Positions 22,801 through 34,349 of a stretch of DNA of 64,000 bases are shown here, one piece after another. This DNA comes from Pinus tabuliformis (Eukaryota > Streptophyta > Pinopsida > Pinales > Pinaceae): NCBI GenBank assembly GCA_031772625.1, contig CM062807.1, positions 1,147,971,007 to 1,148,035,006 of the forward strand, in the 5' to 3' direction. The translations under genes were made by a program, and so were the position numbers. The notes under the pieces were generated by a model. The model saw only the letters and a program-made list of their open reading frames with translations. It did not search any database and had not been told where the DNA came from. The stretch's first letter is position 1, and every line of letters begins with the position of its first letter.

Positions 22801-24046
22801 TTTTTTAAAAGATTAAATAGAGTTTGTGTTTTTGTGTGCAACAATCTAATAAAGAATGGAAAAGTTTGCTCGACAGGGTTTGTTGATTAAGACTCCACAT
22901 TCGGTTCCGGTTGCTTTGCCATTGTCAGTTTTCTTCTCTTCTTTACGAGGATGGGATCTGTAAATAGAGTTTCTTTAAACCAATGATCGACGATTTATAT
23001 TACTGCATGCCCAAATCGATGACATGTGATGGTCCCAACCCCAACGAAGTTTAACAAGAGTGGGGGCATCACAAAGTCGATTGTAAAAACATGCGGTACA
23101 AAGGATGTGACACCCCTCCCCCATTCCTAAAACCGCCAGAGGAGGTGTCTCAAAGCAGTTTCCAATATTCAAAAAACCATAATGGTTTTCCACGGCACGT
23201 GATTAAAGCTGGGTCCGCAGGCCCCACCACTTGTATGAAGCTTGTTTTATTTCATATAGTTTTTGTTTGTAGGGGAGACAAGCTCGTTATATGTTGTAAA
23301 GAGTTTTAAAAATGTGGGCTCCTTTTATAAAAAAGGGTTTATTGAAAGTTTTTTTATTTGAGTTATAAATATTCAAAATAACTCATATTTTATTTTTATT
23401 TTTTTTTGCCTTTTAAAAAGTGTTTAAAAACTGATTTTGGTAGTTAATTTTGAGAGGGAAATAAAAGATAAGGAGTAGGGAAGAAAAGGGGTTCGGAGAC
23501 TCTAAATTTTGAGGGATTGTGTAATGTAAATGTAAATTTTTCTTGAAGATCAATAAAGGAAAATTAGATTGGTTTTAGATTTTCACTATGTTGTGTTTTT
23601 TTCTTCTCTATTCTTTTCATCTATATTTTTCTTTGTATGAGGTAAATGTATGATGCAATGGGGCTTTTTTAACGAAATACACGTTTATATGTAAAAATAC
23701 TTGTGTTTTCTTTGAAGGAAGCTTTATTGGGTGCTCCATTCGCTGGACCCTTTCATCTTCTTTATTTATATTGTTTCATTCATAATTGCTTCTTCAAGGT
23801 GTAAACATTGGATTCCTCCCGTCTAAATTAAAACCCTATTTTAGTTGATTTCTTTTGTCCAACTAGATATTTTTGGCACCTGCATTCACTTAATTAAAGG
23901 CCAGTTTGGTTGCATGAGTTCATCTCCAAGATTAAGTTAACATTATGCTAAATAGTGTTTTGTCTTTGGGCAATCCTTTTATAAAAAAATTATCAAGTTT
24001 TATGGATGTCCTAGGCACTGATTTTGTTTATCCATGAACGGTCTCC
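22801..24046. other. Intergenic stretch with a possible solo LTR
   Basis: A segment starting TGTGACACCCCTCCCCC near 23106 has a GC-rich start, a TATA-like run near 23320 and an AATAAAGG polyadenylation-like signal near 23550. That architecture resembles a plant LTR. Neither the right end nor a TSD could be fixed. The rest (22801-23100 and about 23800-24046) shows no gene or repeat that I recognise. Confidence 0.3.
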
Positions 24047-24207
24047 AGGAGACAACATCTGGCATCACCCCTACGCCCATGACTCTAGTCGAGTAGACTA
24101 CATACATCCCACACAAACTGTAGACTACATACATCCCATGCAAACTATATAATCAGCAACTCAACTAGACCTATGGGTGGAGAGGTGATGCCAAGCATCA
24201 TCCTCCT
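24047..24207. mobile_element. MITE-like element with imperfect terminal inverted repeats
   Basis: The left end (AGGAGACAACATCTGGCATC, continuing to about 24080) and the right end (about 24171-24207) are imperfect inverted copies. Both contain the core GGCATCACC or its complement. Internally, TAGACTACATACATCCCA repeats at a 27-bp period (24094 and 24121). It has no coding capacity. The total length of about 160 bp fits a MITE, but no clear TSD was seen. Confidence 0.45.
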
Positions 24208-24931
24208 GACATAGAGCTTATGTTCACCCTTTTTTTTATGTTTTATTTCCCTTTTTTTATTTCCATTTTTTTATTAAATATGTTCTATTTTAAAAATATA
24301 ATATATATATATATAGATAGATAGATAGATATATGTATAGTTAGAGTTATAGTTTTAATTCATAATTTTTTTGGTTATATATTTTTTATTTTTAATGTTA
24401 TTTTTATTTTTTTAATATATAGTTTTAAATTTTTTCGTTTTAAATTTTTTTTAATATATTGGGAAGTTAATTTCTCCTAAATATATCTATATTTTTAGAC
24501 TTTATTTGTTTTATTATTTTTTATATAGAATTTTTAATTATTGTTTTTTCTTTTCTTTTAAATATTTTTTTTAAATTCATTGCATTTATTTTAATTTTTT
24601 TTTTGTTTTTATTTGTTTTTGAAATCATCTTAAAGTTTTAGCTTTAATTGAATGTCTTTTTAAAATCCAATTTTTTAAATTATTAAATTTGTATTGCAAA
24701 GAAAGATTTAAAATTTTCATATTTTTAATTAAAAAAAATTGTATTGTATCATTTTTAAAGGACGTCTTTTTATGATTTTGTATACACTAATGATGATTTT
24801 ATAAGTTATATAGTAAAAAAAATATTGCAATTTTAGCTCTCTTTTGAAAACGAGTCAATTTTGCGGCTAAGATCTCAAAAGAGCTATACATTTAGCCCCT
24901 TAAAAAATAAAATAGAAAAACAAAAAACAAA

Positions 24932-24962
<31 letters not shown>

Positions 24963-24997
24963 TGCTCTTGGTAGAGTTACTATTTAGGTGTTGATTT
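24208..24997. other. Very AT-rich stretch with simple repeats
   Basis: It contains (TA)n and (GATA)n at about 24298-24331, long T-rich runs from 24340 to 24620, and an (AAT)n tract at about 24931-24960. No genes were recognised. Confidence 0.6.
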
Positions 24998-25241
24998 TTA
25001 AGGCTTTTTTAGTCATAATATTTGGTTTATAATGTCATGGTTGAAAATGTTGAAATCTTAAGGTTTTTAATACCCATGATATTTAATTTTAATTCCACAG
25101 TTAAAAAACATCATAATTTTAAGGTTTTTCGAAGTCATGCTCTTTGATATTTAATGGTGTGGTTGAAAATTTTTGAAATTTTAAGGTTTTCCATGATCAT
25201 GATTTTCGTTTTTAAAGCCATGGCTAAAAAACATTGGAATT
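24998..25241. repeat. 61-bp tandem repeat, four diverged copies
   Basis: Copies start with TTAAGG at 24998, 25058, 25119 and 25181, and a partial fifth (TTAACC) starts at 25242. Each copy contains a GTCAT/CATGAT word and a GGTTGAAAA/GCTAAAAAAC word in the same order. The constant spacing of 60-62 bp argues for a true minisatellite rather than AT-rich chance similarity. Confidence 0.75.
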
Positions 25242-25379
25242 TTAACCCTGGAAAAAAAAATGGTGATGCATAATCACCACATTTCGATTTATGTGTGTTT
25301 TTCATAACTTTTTGTACAAAAATAAGGGTTTTAAGGGCTAGAGTTCTTATTTTGAGGTTATGGTTCTTGTTAGGTAACA

Positions 25380-26680
25380 TTGTTTTCCACTCTTGTTAAA
25401 TATAGCACACATTAGTACGCCCCACCATGTTTGGTCACAATATGATCCTTGCATGAAATCCACACATGTTTTTAATGTATGCTTGCTCGACAATTAAACA
25501 TATGTATATTGAATGAATGACCATTAATGCCATCACGGAAGCTACAATCATGTTATTTCATTTTCCCATGCCTCAAATGTTTTGCACACCTCTATAAATC
25601 AATAATCATGTTATTTCCTTTTCTCACCACTCAAATGTTTTGCACGCCTCTAGAAATCAATGAATTTACATAAGATAAAGAACTTTGGCTTTAGTGAGAA
25701 TAATATCATATCTTAATAGTATTAATACCTTAGGTCAATATTTGAAGATACAACAACACCTACAAAATTCAAATCGACATTATGAGATAGCACATCAATA
25801 TATGGGTTGAAGACATCATACCTAATAAATGGAAAAGGAGGACAATTCATCCTTCTCACTAAACTTATGTGTATCCCATGGACTAGTATAGTTAAGGTCA
25901 TAGAGCTTTCAATGCGCTTTGTGAAAGCATGAGAATTGGTATGAAATGGAGTTTCGGATATTTCATGTGGTCCAAAGGGTGTGTTGTAGTCAAATTTTTG
26001 AAAATACATGTTTGTTATAACATGCATAGGTATCCCTTGTTAGGTTGTGAAGCATGTGAACACTCCCTTTAGCACCCTCCATCAATTGGCATGCCAACCT
26101 CTATCTCAATCCTTAGTACAATGATCTCATGAAGGAACAAAGTAATTTGTGCAATAAGATAAACACCAACATAATTACATGCACATATGTCACCTAAATG
26201 ATGAGATATCTAACATTCGCCTCAAACACCAAAATCCACATCCCCATGACCTATTGGGTTTTTGGTTGAAGAAAATGATGGACCAATGCCTTAAAGAGGG
26301 CTATGGAGTCACTTCACACAATTCAAGCAAGGCTTAAGGTTTAGTATGATACAATGTTGAGGGAACCCAGACAATTACCTCTAAAGTGTTGTCTAGGGGT
26401 ATAAGGTTGTTCTCAAGGATGGATAAAGGGATTGGTTCTTTGAGAATCCTCTCCACATACAAGCAAGGTGGTCTCAAAGTTTGGCCAAGGGAAGAGGGAA
26501 CATCCCTAGGATGCCCTACCTCAATGCAATGATACAAGTCTTCAATGGTCAAAGGGCAAAGGAAAGAAAGCTATACCTTGAGTTACCCTTCCAAGTGGAG
26601 CAAAGGTGCCCTTATTTGGCATTTGTATAGCCATATCCTCCAGCAAAAGTGAAAATAAAATAGCCTATTCTAACGCTTAT
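25380..26680. other. Intergenic stretch with a 58-bp duplication
   Basis: AATCATGTTATTTC...CTC(A/T)AAATCAAT is present twice, at about 25546-25603 and 25604-25661. Minus-strand open frames at 25722-26027 and 26334-26552 show no known motif and are not called as genes. This sequence continues on the other side of the TRG element at 30855. Confidence 0.45.
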
Positions 26681-26863
26681 TGTTAAACACACACATGGAA
26701 GAAAGAGTATGAAAGATTAAACATAAGAGTACATTTTTAATGAACAAAACATATACATTTATAGTACATGGTGTGACTGTTGGGTTCCACATTCCAAGGT
26801 CTCTTGGAGTTCCTTTATCTATTCGGCTTCAACACTAACCCTTAGAGGATTAGGTTTCCAATC
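26681..26863 (-). repeat. TRG 3' LTR (left copy)
   Basis: 183 bp, starting TGTTAAACACACACATGG on the plus strand. It differs from 30672-30854 at roughly 10-12% of positions, so the insertion is not recent. Its inner edge abuts a run of seven C (26863-26869), which is the G-rich polypurine tract of the minus-strand element. Confidence 0.85.
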
Positions 26864-27006
26864 CCCCCCTTAATCCGAAGGGTTATGTATGAGTCCAAGA
26901 AGAGAGTTGTAATAGAAAATGTGAAAAAAATGCATGGCAGCACTAGGCTGAATGTGCTCTCTGAAATGTTGGTATAAAGGGTGGTGGTTTAAGGATGACC
27001 ACCAAC

Positions 27007-27370
27007 ACTGGAATGCTTAGTGCAATTCCTAGAACTCTTCCAAAACTGGCAAGAAGCTAAAGTCTTCTGCTAGAGGAAGTGCTCCTATTGTTTTGAAGAG
27101 GGAAACCTTCAACCATGAAAGGGAGGTCTCACCTCGCATAAAAGGGAGAATCTCAACCTAAAAAGGGAGGTCTAAACCTGTGATGGTTGAAGGATTACCA
27201 ACAAATCTGGAATGCTTAATGCAATTCCTGGAATTCTTCCAAAACTGGCAAGAACATGAAGTCTTCTGCTAGAAGAAGTGTCCCCAATTCTATTCCTGGA
27301 ACTGTTCTGAAACTGGAAAGAAGTTGAAGTCTTCTGCTAGAGGAAGTGTCCCAAATTCTTTGAAGAGGTG
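27007..27370. repeat. Tandem units within TRG
   Basis: Three units share GGAATGCTTA(G/A)TGCAATTCC or its tail, ACTGGCAAGAA, and AAGTCTTCTGCTAGA. They are at about 27011-27098, 27211-27285 and, in partial form, 27291-27370. They lie between gag and the 3' LTR, where duplicated blocks often expand in non-autonomous elements. Confidence 0.65.
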
Positions 27371-27450
27371 TCGTAAACTGAAGGCATGATCAGGGGCATC
27401 TTTGTCTCTGGCTACAACTCTGAATTGGTGTGGCAGGTTGTGGCTCAGGT

Positions 27451-28300
27451 TCACTTGATGTGGATTTGAAGCTTGTAGATGACCATCATTTCCCCCCTAT
27501 CAGATACAAGGTCAGATGATGGAGAAAACTCAACTACAATATTGTTCAATACTCTTGAACAAGTTCTGACATGTGACTGAAATATCTTCTTGGTTGTTGA
27601 TGCCCATTTCCAAGAAGCAATCCATCCAAGATGAATCTTTTTTCTTGCAGGAGGTTTGTTTCTCAAGCATTTGTTTGAAGAATGACTGGTTTTATGACAG
27701 TGATTACATGGATGAAGCTCAAAACAGTGATCTTTCAGATGGCCAACTCAGTCACAGTGTTGGCATTTCACAATCTATTGTTGTTTCTATGGAAGAGGAG
27801 CAGAATCTAGAACAGCTGGAGGTGAACTGTCATGAATGAATCCAACACTCTGAAACTGAATGGTTTTTGAGTAGTCTGGAATATGAAAGGACACCTCCTT
27901 ATCATATCCAAGACCTGTTCTATGCTTGTTGTGGACAAGCTCTTCCCAAGGTCTGATGACCGACTTGGGAAGTGTAGACTGAGTTTATGCATCTACATGT
28001 ATAACTGTTGCTTTATTGGGTACTAAATTTGAATGAACTGTAACATTATTGACTTGTTGCTGATGGGTTGTTGTCTCAATGTTCTGAATAGAGACAAGTT
28101 CAGAATGACGACTCCATTATTGTAATTCGTCCTGCTGCAGATGAGATTCAAGCTACAAAAAATCAATTTGTTCATGTACATCTTGTAAACATCAGTGAAT
28201 ATCCGTGAGAAAATCCTTGCTGATTTTGACTGTATTATCCATAGTAGAGAGTATTAGATTGTCCAATAACTCTAATATTTCACCAATTGGAACCATTTTT
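27451..28300 (-). pseudogene. TRG gag remnant with two CCHC zinc knuckles
   Basis: Reading leftward from about 28300 (MVPIGEILELLDNLILSTMD), one frame continues with several stops. It has two perfect C-x2-C-x4-H-x4-C knuckles at 27765-27667: a first one with a stop inside its spacer (CQHCD, stop, VGHLKDHC), and CNHCHKTSHSSNKC, joined by FELHP. A basic tail follows (RNKPPARKK). Paired knuckles downstream of a polar region fit a retrotransposon nucleocapsid, which packages the element RNA. No protease DSG motif or RT follows before the 3' LTR. The knuckle spacing makes chance unlikely; the capsid part is too decayed to classify. Confidence 0.7.
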
Positions 28301-29302
28301 CTTAGAAAAATTTTACTCCCTTTTGTGAAATGACTTTATTGTTCAACAAATATCTTTGTCTAAATATGTTCCTTGTAGAGCTTTCAAAACCTTTAAAAGA
28401 ATTCTAGCTTTGCTTTTGCGAGGATCTCAAACAATATCAATAAAGACAGTAAAGACTCCAAACAATATCACTACCAATTACTCTTGTTACTCAGCCCTCC
28501 AATTGTTTGAGACCCAAGGAAAGTCGATAAGCACAAAAATGATATGACCAAGGAAATGGCTATTGAAAAGGCAATACCCTTGTTGATTATCTTCCTTCCG
28601 AATTATAGAAATGCAAGTATCGAAATTAATAAAATAATTATTTGAAGTACGTGGGAATAATTATCTGAAGAATGGAATTTTGAATGCCAAATTGATAGTA
28701 TGACTGGGCGCTCAGAGTAATACGATAACAGGTATTCCGATCGACATAGAATGATTTTTTGTGGATTGTTCTCCGATTTTGTATCCTTTGTGAATTCTTA
28801 AGCCTTAATTCGACAACAAGATTGCAATGATGAATAAATAAGACGATCAGAGGCAACAACTTCTTCAATCTTATTACATAGGAAAAGACGAAACAGCTAC
28901 TCGAGAAACGCAGCGGATTGTTTATCCGAAGCTGGATACCGAGGGTCTGACCACCCCGGAGGCTGTTATAATGCTCCACCTTCCATACATTGTCATAACG
29001 CTTCTTGGCAAGTCTTGTGAACCGTTTGAAGAAAACAAGGGACCAGAGTGTGAACCGGTTGAAGAAAACAAAATTATATGCAATCATCCATCCAGCTATA
29101 CATGTGGGAAAACTAGGTTGTTCACTGCGTAAAGGTCAATGTTGAGAATGTGAAGGTCGGAGGTCACAGTTGTACCAATTATTCACTGAAACACCAGAAC
29201 ACCCAATCCGGAATCGCGCCCTGTTAGCTGCAACTGGGCTTCATAAATACTATCAAAGATCACAGATCTTTGCTCCTTCCTTGACAAATTCGTGTGTCAG
29301 AG
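28301..29302. other. TRG interior, non-coding or captured promoter sequence
   Basis: No protein domain was recognised on either strand. A minus-strand frame of 149 codons at 28638-29087 has no motif. The part just before 29303 may be the 5' UTR or promoter of the captured ALDH3 gene; a TATA-like CATAAATAC lies at about 29243. Confidence 0.4.
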
Positions 29303-29466
29303 ATGGAATTTAACGCAGATTCCATCATCAGAGAACTGCGGGTGGCGTTTTCTTCCAGCCGCACGAGAAGCCACGAGTGGAGAATTTCTCAACTCAAGCA
29401 AATCTTAGAGCTTATGCAAGAAAACCATAATCCGATCGCTGAAGCTCTCCGTCAAGATATGGGCAA
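29303..29466 (+). pseudogene. ALDH3 first-exon fragment (plant aldehyde dehydrogenase family 3)
   Basis: The frame from ATG 29303 encodes the N-terminal helical region of plant ALDH3 proteins: MEFNADSIIRELRVAF, then SRTRSHEWRISQLKQIL and AEALRQDMGK. Plant ALDH3 enzymes oxidise aliphatic aldehydes with NAD(P), and this segment lies before the cofactor-binding domain. Similarity ends at GK, where GTCAGT could be a splice donor and a (TA)n tract follows, as in an intron. Only about 54 of some 480 residues remain, with no catalytic Cys or Glu, so no enzyme can be made. It lies inside TRG, antisense to it. Presence of apparent intron sequence suggests capture at the DNA level. Confidence 0.75.
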
Positions 29467-29506
29467 GTCAGTCTCCAACCATGGAAACGCAGTACAACAT
29501 GTTCAA

Positions 29507-29514
<8 letters not shown>

Positions 29515-29557
<43 letters not shown>
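29515..29557. repeat. (TA)n microsatellite after the ALDH3 exon
   Basis: About 43 bp of alternating T and A, in the presumed ALDH3 intron. Open frames through it that give Tyr/Ile repeats are artefacts. Confidence 0.9.
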
Positions 29558-29560
<3 letters not shown>

Positions 29561-29739
29561 GATCGTCCGTTAGGCAACGTTCGTTTCTTTACCTCATTCA
29601 GTATTCCAACACACAACAATATGCACAATTCAAACCAACGTTCACCACGTCAACAATTTCGACCAACATATTCAACGCAAAGTCCTTCAGTCTTCCAGCA
29701 ATCACAAGAACCGACTATTAGTTGACTATGTCACTCTGA

Positions 29740-30406
29740 TACCAATGCGACAGTTGCAAGGAATTCGGCTATGGATTCAGATACAGCGGTCGTCGACCTC
29801 GATGTAACTTCAACCTCCACGAGTCCTGCGCAACAGCACCTGGTGTAGTTAATGGAGCTCTCGATGATCATCCACACCCACTTCAATTACATCAATATGA
29901 TTTCCGACGAAACCCGTTACTGTATGACTGCGAGCTTTGTCGCGAGAAAGTAGTTGGACTTCTGTGCTATCATTGCCTATCTCCTTCTAAAGATGCAACA
30001 TCCTTCTTATGAGCAGCAAATGCTTGTACTGCATGAAAAACCACTATTGGCCTTATGTCATGGATGCAATGGATTCCATACATGTTCAAGAATGTATCAA
30101 TCCCCAAATGCTAAGTTACATATTTCCTACGCCAAATTACCTGTGGATTGGTTGGAACTGTTTAAACTGCAGTTAATTTATATGTTCAACTGTAACGGAA
30201 TTGAGCAGGTGGAATATGGAACTGGACGCAACACTGAAACTGAGAATGGAATCAATACCACGACTAATACCAACAACAAAGCAGTGTGTCAAAGAGCGTC
30301 CATAATGACAGAGCTACACTTTTGTAATGGTAGAGAGCGTTTCTGGAATCCACTGGAGCCAGGGAGTAGGCGCAGATTTCAGAGCGTTAAAGTAGGCGTA
30401 GCTTGA
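29740..30406 (+). pseudogene. DC1-domain (Cys/His-rich C1-like) protein fragment, frameshifted
   Basis: DC1 proteins are plant zinc-binding proteins of the C1/phorbol-ester-binding superfamily; most have no known function. From 29740 the frame reads YQCDSCKEFGYGFRYS, then CNFNLHESCATAP, HPHPLQLHQYDF, and CELCREKVVGLLCYHC, ending at a TGA near 30011. Paired CxxC motifs, LHxxC and HPHPL match tandem DC1 modules. A second frame (from about 29954) continues with LHEKPLLALCHGC and YAKLP to a TGA near 30404, as expected after a frameshift. No start codon or upstream exon is visible. It is a fragment inside TRG, on the strand opposite to the element. Confidence 0.65.
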
Positions 30407-30659
30407 GGAAACGGCTTGCATAGCAAATGATTTCATGCAGGAGCAGTTCTGGAAGATGACAGTTGCTGCACAGTTGTGTTGTTGGGTAGCTCAGGAGAGA
30501 GAACAACCAGATTTTCAGGTAAAGGAGCATCCAGTGCAGAGAAGAACCGAAGTTTCAATGAAGCAATTTCGAAAGGCACAAAACTGATAAGGAGAAGTGC
30601 TCAGATTTACAAAGGCCACAAAACAATGGCTCAAATTTGAGCAGGGCAAGAGATCGCCC

Positions 30660-30671
30660 GCTCTAATACCA
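30660..30671 (-). other. TRG primer-binding site
   Basis: On the minus strand, TGGTATTAGAGC follows the right-hand LTR directly. It matches 11 of 12 positions of the initiator tRNA-Met site, and it fixes the direction of the element. Confidence 0.85.
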
Positions 30672-30854
30672 TGTTAAACACACACATGGCAGAAAGAGTA
30701 TGAAAGATAAAACATGAGAGTACAATTTTTATTAACAAGACATATACATTTATAGTACATGGTTTGACCGTTGGGTTCCACATCCCAAGGTCTCTTGGAC
30801 TTCCTTTTTCTATTCGGCTTCCACACTGACCCTTATAGGATTAGGTGTCCAACA
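30672..30854 (-). repeat. TRG 5' LTR (right copy)
   Basis: 183 bp. Read on the minus strand it starts TGTTGGAC and ends TTTAACA. It is the direct-repeat partner of 26681-26863. Confidence 0.85.
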
Positions 30855-31132
30855 ATTATACATAGAAAAACAATCACTTCAAAAAGAATAACTTCAAAAT
30901 AACTCTTCAAGCAAGTTTTCTCATTAATCTCCAACAAATTAAAATAAAATAGGTATCCTCATATAGATAGAGAGCCTCCTTAATACATCAATACATTGTG
31001 CTTTAGCTCAAACTTTGGGAAGAAACAATTGCCCAAGTCAAAATAATGGAAAAATAAATCATGTGGGGACAAATGATCCTAGTTAACCTCTAACTCATAA
31101 GTTCCCCATCAAACCACTAGGCAAGCCACCTG
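30855..31132. other. Short intergenic stretch between TRG and R1
   Basis: No gene or repeat was recognised. It is probably the continuation of the sequence left of TRG. Confidence 0.5.
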
Positions 31133-32255
<1,123 letters not shown>

Positions 32256-33699
32256 ATCACTCTCTAAACTTCCTAGGCCGAGGAAGAAAACTACAAAGGT
32301 AACCACAAAACCACTTTTAAAGTTGGGATCTATCCCTTCCAGCTTCAAAGTGGGATATCTCTATATGAATTAGATTTCATCTTCAGATTTTAGGCTATAT
32401 ATTTGAGTTCGATATGGGTTTTTCAAAGTGTAGTTGAAAGGTGCAGGAAAATTCCATTGGGCATGGAATCATTAACCTTTGGGTAATCAATCACAAAATG
32501 ACAGAGTAGTTGTAACAAGGCAGGATAGGCAGACTTTTGGATCTTATAGAATGTCTATGGGGTGAGATGAATATGATTTGAGTTCAAATAAATATATAGC
32601 ATACTGGGATGAATTATATATTTAACATCAGAAAGAAAACATGGATATTGCTAACAAGCCAGAGCATAGTACACTTAAGCAAATTCGCCCCTTAATATTC
32701 TTGCAACAATAAAGACGGAAAAACATATGGAAACTGAGGAAAGAAACAATTTAAAATAATCACATAACCAATTGTCTGACACCAGAATCCTGGAGCAAAA
32801 CTCTTTGTATTTTTGCAAATTGGTCACTTTGAGTCCAATCCACAGCTTACATCAATGCAGAGCCATTTTCTTCATACATAATCCAACCTTGTTTACATAT
32901 TCACAAATTGTTTATATAATTCTTTACCTAACATTTTTACAAAATAATAGTCATCACATTATTACAGAATCAGAGATATTTTTAAATATTCATGTATGCA
33001 AATATAAACTTAAAATATATTTTTTATGTCCTAGAATAAATATAGGAAAATATGCTTGCATTTAGGCAAATAAATATCTAGTCAACTGCTTCCCTTGAAA
33101 GTATAACAGGTCCCTAACTGAAGTTTTAACATTTCTGCTATCATAACAAGTCCCTCTACAATAATCCATTCAAACTACTCCTTCACTCTTCTCAATTCTG
33201 ATGGAAAATCCTTAGCCTCTAAATTTGGAAATTGGTTCAATATTTCTTATCTTTTTCCATTAAAACTGGAGTGGGTAGTTATTTTAACAGACACTAGTCC
33301 ATTATCCATTTGAAACTATCATTTCCCTCTTTTCTGCAATTCCACAACTACCAACCCATACATTTGTTGACACTTCTGCATGGCCTATCGGAGAAGTTTC
33401 CGCCTTGTTTTGGCCTTATTGTTTCGCTAATACTCTTAATCTCCTTTCACTTTACTTCTTTGGCCTTGTTTCTGTTGTATAACCAGGCCAATGATTCTCA
33501 GGTCAATGTTATCAACACTCCTCTATAACGTGATTTATCGTGAATTTATGCTTTTGTCTTAGCTCCTTTGGCTTTAGCCCCTTCCCACATTTCTTTGCAT
33601 AGGACCAAGGATTGTGGGCCTGGTGCTTAGATTTACGGCGCTAAGGTATTTAGACTCCCACCAAGGGCGATTTTCCTTTGTTACGTGCTTTAGCCTTTG
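32256..33699. other. Intergenic stretch, nothing recognised
   Basis: AT-rich DNA with short open frames lacking motifs. I see no copies of other repeats of the window in it. Confidence 0.5.
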
Positions 33700-33987
33700 A
33701 TTCTTTAAGTGTTCATGACCACGTGTTAGCCCCTCTATCAGAGCCCCCTCTAGTTAAAACTTTTTCAAGTGGCACCCATTACCAAAATTTGATGTCTCTC
33801 AACCTCTGATTTGTGACCTTTGATTGTGACGTCATCACTTGTACATAGCACATTGTGAGTGGTGACACGTGTCACCCTGTTTCCCCCCTTATGACCCCTC
33901 AAAATTGACGAAATTTCCTACCACGTGTATGTCGTACCGCCACGTCATGCTGGCGTCAGAGGCCACGTGGCTTTATCAAAACCAATT
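33700..33987 (+). promoter_or_regulatory. G-box/ACGT-element cluster, promoter-like, split by G2
   Basis: Four CACGTG G-boxes (33720, 33866, 33922, 33964), one palindromic TGACGTCA (33827-33834) and a further CCACGTCA lie within 260 bp. Beyond the G2 insertion the same stretch continues with CCAAT (about 39856) and GATAAAAG (about 39892). With G2 removed, the TATA-like box would lie about 80-90 bp from the last G-box. G-boxes and ACGT elements bind plant bZIP and bHLH factors and are typical of light- or ABA-regulated promoters. No gene was recognised downstream, so this may equally be the promoter of an older LTR or a dead gene. Confidence 0.4.
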
Positions 33988-34320
33988 TGTTATGAAACCA
34001 GCTCAAGAAAAGATAGAAAAGATAGATCAACGCCTTAGAATTCAGCCTCTTCAAGGGGGCAACCTCCTTTACATTACATAAATGAACAATTATTGGATGA
34101 TTCAAATGAAAAAACCTCCTTTCTATATATAGGAGTCTAAGGAGTCACAATATAATCCAGCCGACCTAACAATAATAATATAAAGCCACAAAAATAAAAA
34201 TAGAGGGATTCTATGGGGCACAGAAATAACAATATGGGGGTAATAGGGGCACAACAATATAAATAAGGGGTATAACCACAATAGTAATGGGGTAATCACT
34301 AGTATTATAGGGACCCAACA
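33988..34320 (-). repeat. G2 3' LTR (left copy)
   Basis: 333 bp, TGTTATGAAACC...GACCCAACA on the plus strand. A symmetrical TATA-like CTATATATAG lies near 34124, placed to serve as the promoter when read on the minus strand. The inner edge abuts a purine-rich run on the minus strand (GAAGGAGAGGGGC), the polypurine tract. Confidence 0.92.
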
Positions 34321-34349
34321 TGCCCCTCTCCTTCAAAAAAGTGTTGTCC

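Larger units (their letters stand above)
26681..30854 (-). mobile_element. TRG: gag-only LTR retrotransposon carrying plant gene fragments
   Basis: Direct repeats of 183 bp lie at 26681-26863 and 30672-30854. On the minus strand, a primer-binding site follows the right-hand LTR, and a G-run (polypurine tract) precedes the left-hand LTR. The element therefore reads right to left. The interior has a broken gag with two zinc knuckles (27.4-28.3 kb) and no protease, RT or integrase. Between the primer site and gag lie pieces of an ALDH3 gene and a DC1-domain gene, both oriented opposite to the element. The flanking pentamers CTTAT and ATTAT give a TSD with one mismatch. Short LTRs with gag only match the described TR-GAG class of non-autonomous elements; gene fragments inside are unusual. 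Confidence 0.75.

Noticed and set aside
28638-29087. 149-codon minus-strand frame
   Set aside because: No motif; composition typical of random translation; it lies beside the captured ALDH3 upstream region.
29730-29742. Second primer-binding site (CTCTGATACCAA) inside TRG
   Set aside because: It matches the reverse of a tRNA-Met site, but the bases TACCAATGCGAC also belong to the DC1 coding frame (YQCD) and no LTR abuts it.
33700-33987. Promoter of a real downstream gene
   Set aside because: The G-boxes are real, but no coding region follows within 1 kb of the right flank, so only a promoter-like label is given.
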